Origin: Symbiodinium natans
Lineage: Eukaryota > Sar > Dinophyceae > Suessiales > Symbiodiniaceae
DNA: 64,000 bases
Reading direction: 5' to 3'
Assembly: GCA_905221605.1 (NCBI GenBank)
Contig: CAJNDS010002105.1
Location: forward strand, 246,001 to 310,000
Shown: positions 61,958 through 64,000 of the stretch, in pieces
Layout: each line of letters begins with the position of its first letter
Numbering within the stretch: the first letter of the stretch is position 1
Translations under genes and position numbers: made by a program
Notes under the pieces: generated by a model
Database searches by the model: none
The model's input: only the letters and a program-made list of their open reading frames with translations
Told to the model about the DNA's origin: nothing

Positions 61958-62590
61958 GACGGACCGCAACAAGAACGGTTCGAATCAAGAGGCTGCTGAT
62001 CCTGTGGCTGCGCCTGTGGAGGAGCTTGCTGAGCCTGTAGCTGCTTGCGCAGCACCTGCGTCGTCTTGACCCGGGTGACACATTCAACACCGTTCCGAGA
62101 GAGCTGAAGCCTCCAACTCTTGCTCTGCCGCCTCGTTGTCCTGTCAGATTATCAGCTTGTCGGACTGTCTGACACGACACTTACGCCATCTCAATAAGCT
62201 GACGCGTTTCCAAGGCTGAGATGAGCAGATCGGGGATTCTGAATTGATTCATCTCTCCTTCAGCTGCTTCACCAAGGCATCATCCGGCTTTGCAGCTTCC
62301 TGTCGGCTGATCCTCCGCGCGCGCTTAGGGTCGGGACGTTCGCCCCCAGAGGGACTTTGAGGTGCACCGGGTGCGCCGGGTGCACCCGGAGCTGCACCCG
62401 GAGCTGCACCCGGAGCTGCACCCGGAGCAGCAGCCTCACCTGTCGGCACCCGACATTTCTCGACACATGTGGGTTCTTTTCTTCTTGCGGCTTTGGCCTT
62501 CAGGGCTGTCATCCAGGAACTCCTCAGAATCTTCTCCTGCGTCGTCATCCTGCCAGAACAGGTCAATAGTTTCCTCACGTTCACTGCAGC
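61958..62590 (-). CDS. Multi-exon acidic protein, gene P, partial
   Basis: Exon (62440 to about 62585) reads SEREETIDLFWQDDDAGEDS, then EEFLDDSPEGQSRKKKRTHM, and ends at a GTGAGG donor. Exon (62273-62312) reads ISRQEAAKPDDAL. Exon (62091-62140) reads DNEAAEQELEASALSE. Phases agree at both joins. The first intron holds a GCACCCGGAGCT repeat. A Gln/Pro-rich segment (QLQAQQAPPQAQPQDQQPL) near 61970-62040 probably follows, but its join is not solved. An acidic segment next to KKKR suggests a nuclear protein. Retention of the first intron would also be open and end in LKER. Confidence 0.55.
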
Positions 62591-62759
62591 TTCAGGCCTA
62601 AGACTTCGGAACATCCACCTCCCAACCCGAACCCCGAGCTCTGCCTAGCTGTCTGCAGTCCTCCGCTTTTTCTATGTTGGGGTGGAGTGAATGTGGAGGC
62701 AATATATGCAACATGTAGATGAGTGAAAAAATTCCAGCCAACGGGTCGGGCGACTGCGC

Positions 62760-62850
62760 GCTCTGCTACCACAGCCTTCCCATGCATTTCTACGATCCGG
62801 TTCTGTTGATCGTGTGTTTCCTGCTCACTGATGTAACCTGCAAGCATCTT
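62760..62850 (-). CDS. Candidate upstream exon of gene P
   Basis: After a GCTTGCAG acceptor the frame reads YISEQETHDQQNRIVEMHGK, then AVVAERAVARPVG, ending near a possible GTTGGC donor. It is on the same strand and just upstream of gene P. Confidence 0.4.
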
Positions 62851-62871
62851 GTGAGGATCCCAGCTGCCCAA

Positions 62872-64000
62872 ATTCCACGCTAAGTCACACTAAGTCACAC
62901 TACACAAGGGCTTCTTACTTGCACATGTTCTATGCTCATGGGCAAAGCTTGCTGAAGATGCAGGATGCTAGCGACTCTGTGCCATTGAGCCTTTGTTTTG
63001 GAGTTCTGCTGGGACGTTGCAGGTTGGAGACCATGTGGCACCTGGCAAACTAGAAGAAAGCGAGTTCAGCAGAAGCGGAGCTTCAAGAGGCTGAGGCCGA
63101 GGCTTCCGCTGACTCGGATTGTGTGCTTACTCCCTGCCCGGCACCTGACATCTCTGCGGGCTCCACTTCCAGCAAAGATCTTGGACAAAATACAACATGG
63201 AAAATGAGCCGCCAAGGAGCTCGTAGCTGCTTGTGTCCCACTTTTCTTGCCCTGACATGCTGGATTGGCAGAAGGCTACGGGTCTTGCCCTGATGTGCAC
63301 AAAGCGTGAGCCTGCGAACCGGCGGCAACTCTCAGGTGTTTCAGTTGCACTTTCAGGGACTTCTCCTGTGCGGGCCCTCTCGACACTGGCATGGACACAT
63401 AATGTGGAATTCTGGACACCCTGCTGTTTGGCTCTAAAGAGTGGCCTCCTCGGACAGCCTGGCAGATCGGGTCTGTTGCCTCAGTCCGATGGGCAACTCG
63501 CTGGACTAGTTCCGCTTGTCGGCTACGTCGGCTACGTATGTGCAGCGTGCGGTTTCAAAAGCACTTCGCACAAGCTGAATCGGTGGGAGTCTTTTGGCTC
63601 CCGACGTCTCACGTGCGGGCAAGGAATGAGCCGCGACTCGCGAGGAAGCCAAGCACAAGCAGTGCGACGCGGCGCGGCGAGCGGACAGCCCAAGCAGACC
63701 AGACGTCAGCGCAGGAAAGTGTACGCTGGCAAGAAGCAGCCAGCGTGAGAAAGGCCTGAAGAGGCACATAAGATCTGACGTTGTGAACCCTGCTCACAGT
63801 CTTCCCTCAATTCCATCGCATGCCACGAGGATGAAACCTAAAAGAGTTCACAGACAGGATGCAGGCAAACTGGGCTGGTGCAAGGCCGTGTGCAAGTGCA
63901 CAAGCAAGTGCACAAATACAGCAGCAGCTCGCAGATGAGAGCGGCTCACAAGCAAGTTGAAGCATTCCAGGCAAGGCAGGCGGAGGGTCTAGAAAATGGC
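62872..64000. other. No firm gene call to the window end
   Basis: A minus-strand peptide SLLEVEPAEMSGAGQG near 63130-63180 and a Lys/Arg-rich plus-strand tail near 63600-63748 are weak candidates. GTGCAAGTGCACAAGCAAGTGCACAA near the end is a short direct repeat. Confidence 0.35.

Noticed and set aside
1-64000. CRISPR arrays, rRNA genes and tRNA genes
   Set aside because: I saw no spaced identical repeats with unique spacers and no recognisable rRNA or tRNA core by eye. A covariance-model scan could still find a tRNA I missed.

Overview
The window looks like nuclear DNA of a dinoflagellate, most likely a symbiodiniacean-type alga. The evidence is a GC content of roughly 50-55 percent, genes cut into very small exons, GC-AG as well as GT-AG introns, PPR-like fragments, many simple repeats, and a 12-base match to the 3' end of the dinoflagellate spliced leader (DinoSL) inside a transposon LTR. 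I see no bacterial operons, rRNA, tRNA or CRISPR. Most long open frames outside the transposon are not genes; host genes had to be read from exon-like peptides that end at splice sites in matching phase.

Host regions. 1-28.4 kb: gene-poor DNA with PPR-like fragments (3.2 and 7.3 kb), a diverged tandem array (8.7-9.1 kb), a minus-strand gene with a frameshift (10.3-11.9 kb), a three-exon 3' gene end (12.6-13.0 kb), a plus-strand gene end (14.8-15.1 kb), a minus-strand multi-exon gene (15.2-17.3 kb), a globin (18.5-19.3 kb), a complete two-exon SAM-domain gene (19.5-20.1 kb), a small membrane-protein-like ORF followed by 61-bp repeats (22.5-23.1 kb), an importin-beta-family gene (23.4-25.9 kb) and a broken gene end (28.0-28.3 kb). 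46.3-64 kb: further minus- and plus-strand exons of unrecognised genes, among repeats.

The centrepiece is a 17.7-kb LTR retrotransposon at 28542-46283. It has two 294-bp LTRs in which I see no difference, lies inside an (ACAAATAT)n-type microsatellite, and is flanked by a 4-bp ATAC duplication. Plus-strand order: LTR; small acidic ORF; a stretch repeating TACGGGCGT; Gag with two CCCH zinc fingers; protease-like domain; RT thumb/connection; RNase H; an alpha/beta domain with zinc ribbon; integrase (HHCC, D-D35E, GPY/F-like end); a Rossmann-like domain; the RT fingers/palm with YVDD; an RNA 2'-phosphotransferase (Tpt1/KptA) domain; a zinc-finger/transmembrane region; a phospholipase-D-like nuclease domain; LTR. 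The RT catalytic half lies downstream of integrase while its thumb and RNase H lie upstream, so pol is permuted compared with Ty3/gypsy. Two RNA-processing domains are added at the 3' end.

A 22-nt motif (GCG, GNCC, GTGNCCT, GGNC, GCG) recurs about nine times in this element, in both untranslated and coding parts. Its stem bases co-vary, which suggests a selected hairpin or dyad-symmetric binding site. Several one- or two-base frame breaks in gag/pol contrast with the matching LTRs. This copy may be a recently moved defective element, may use recoding, or may contain assembly indels.
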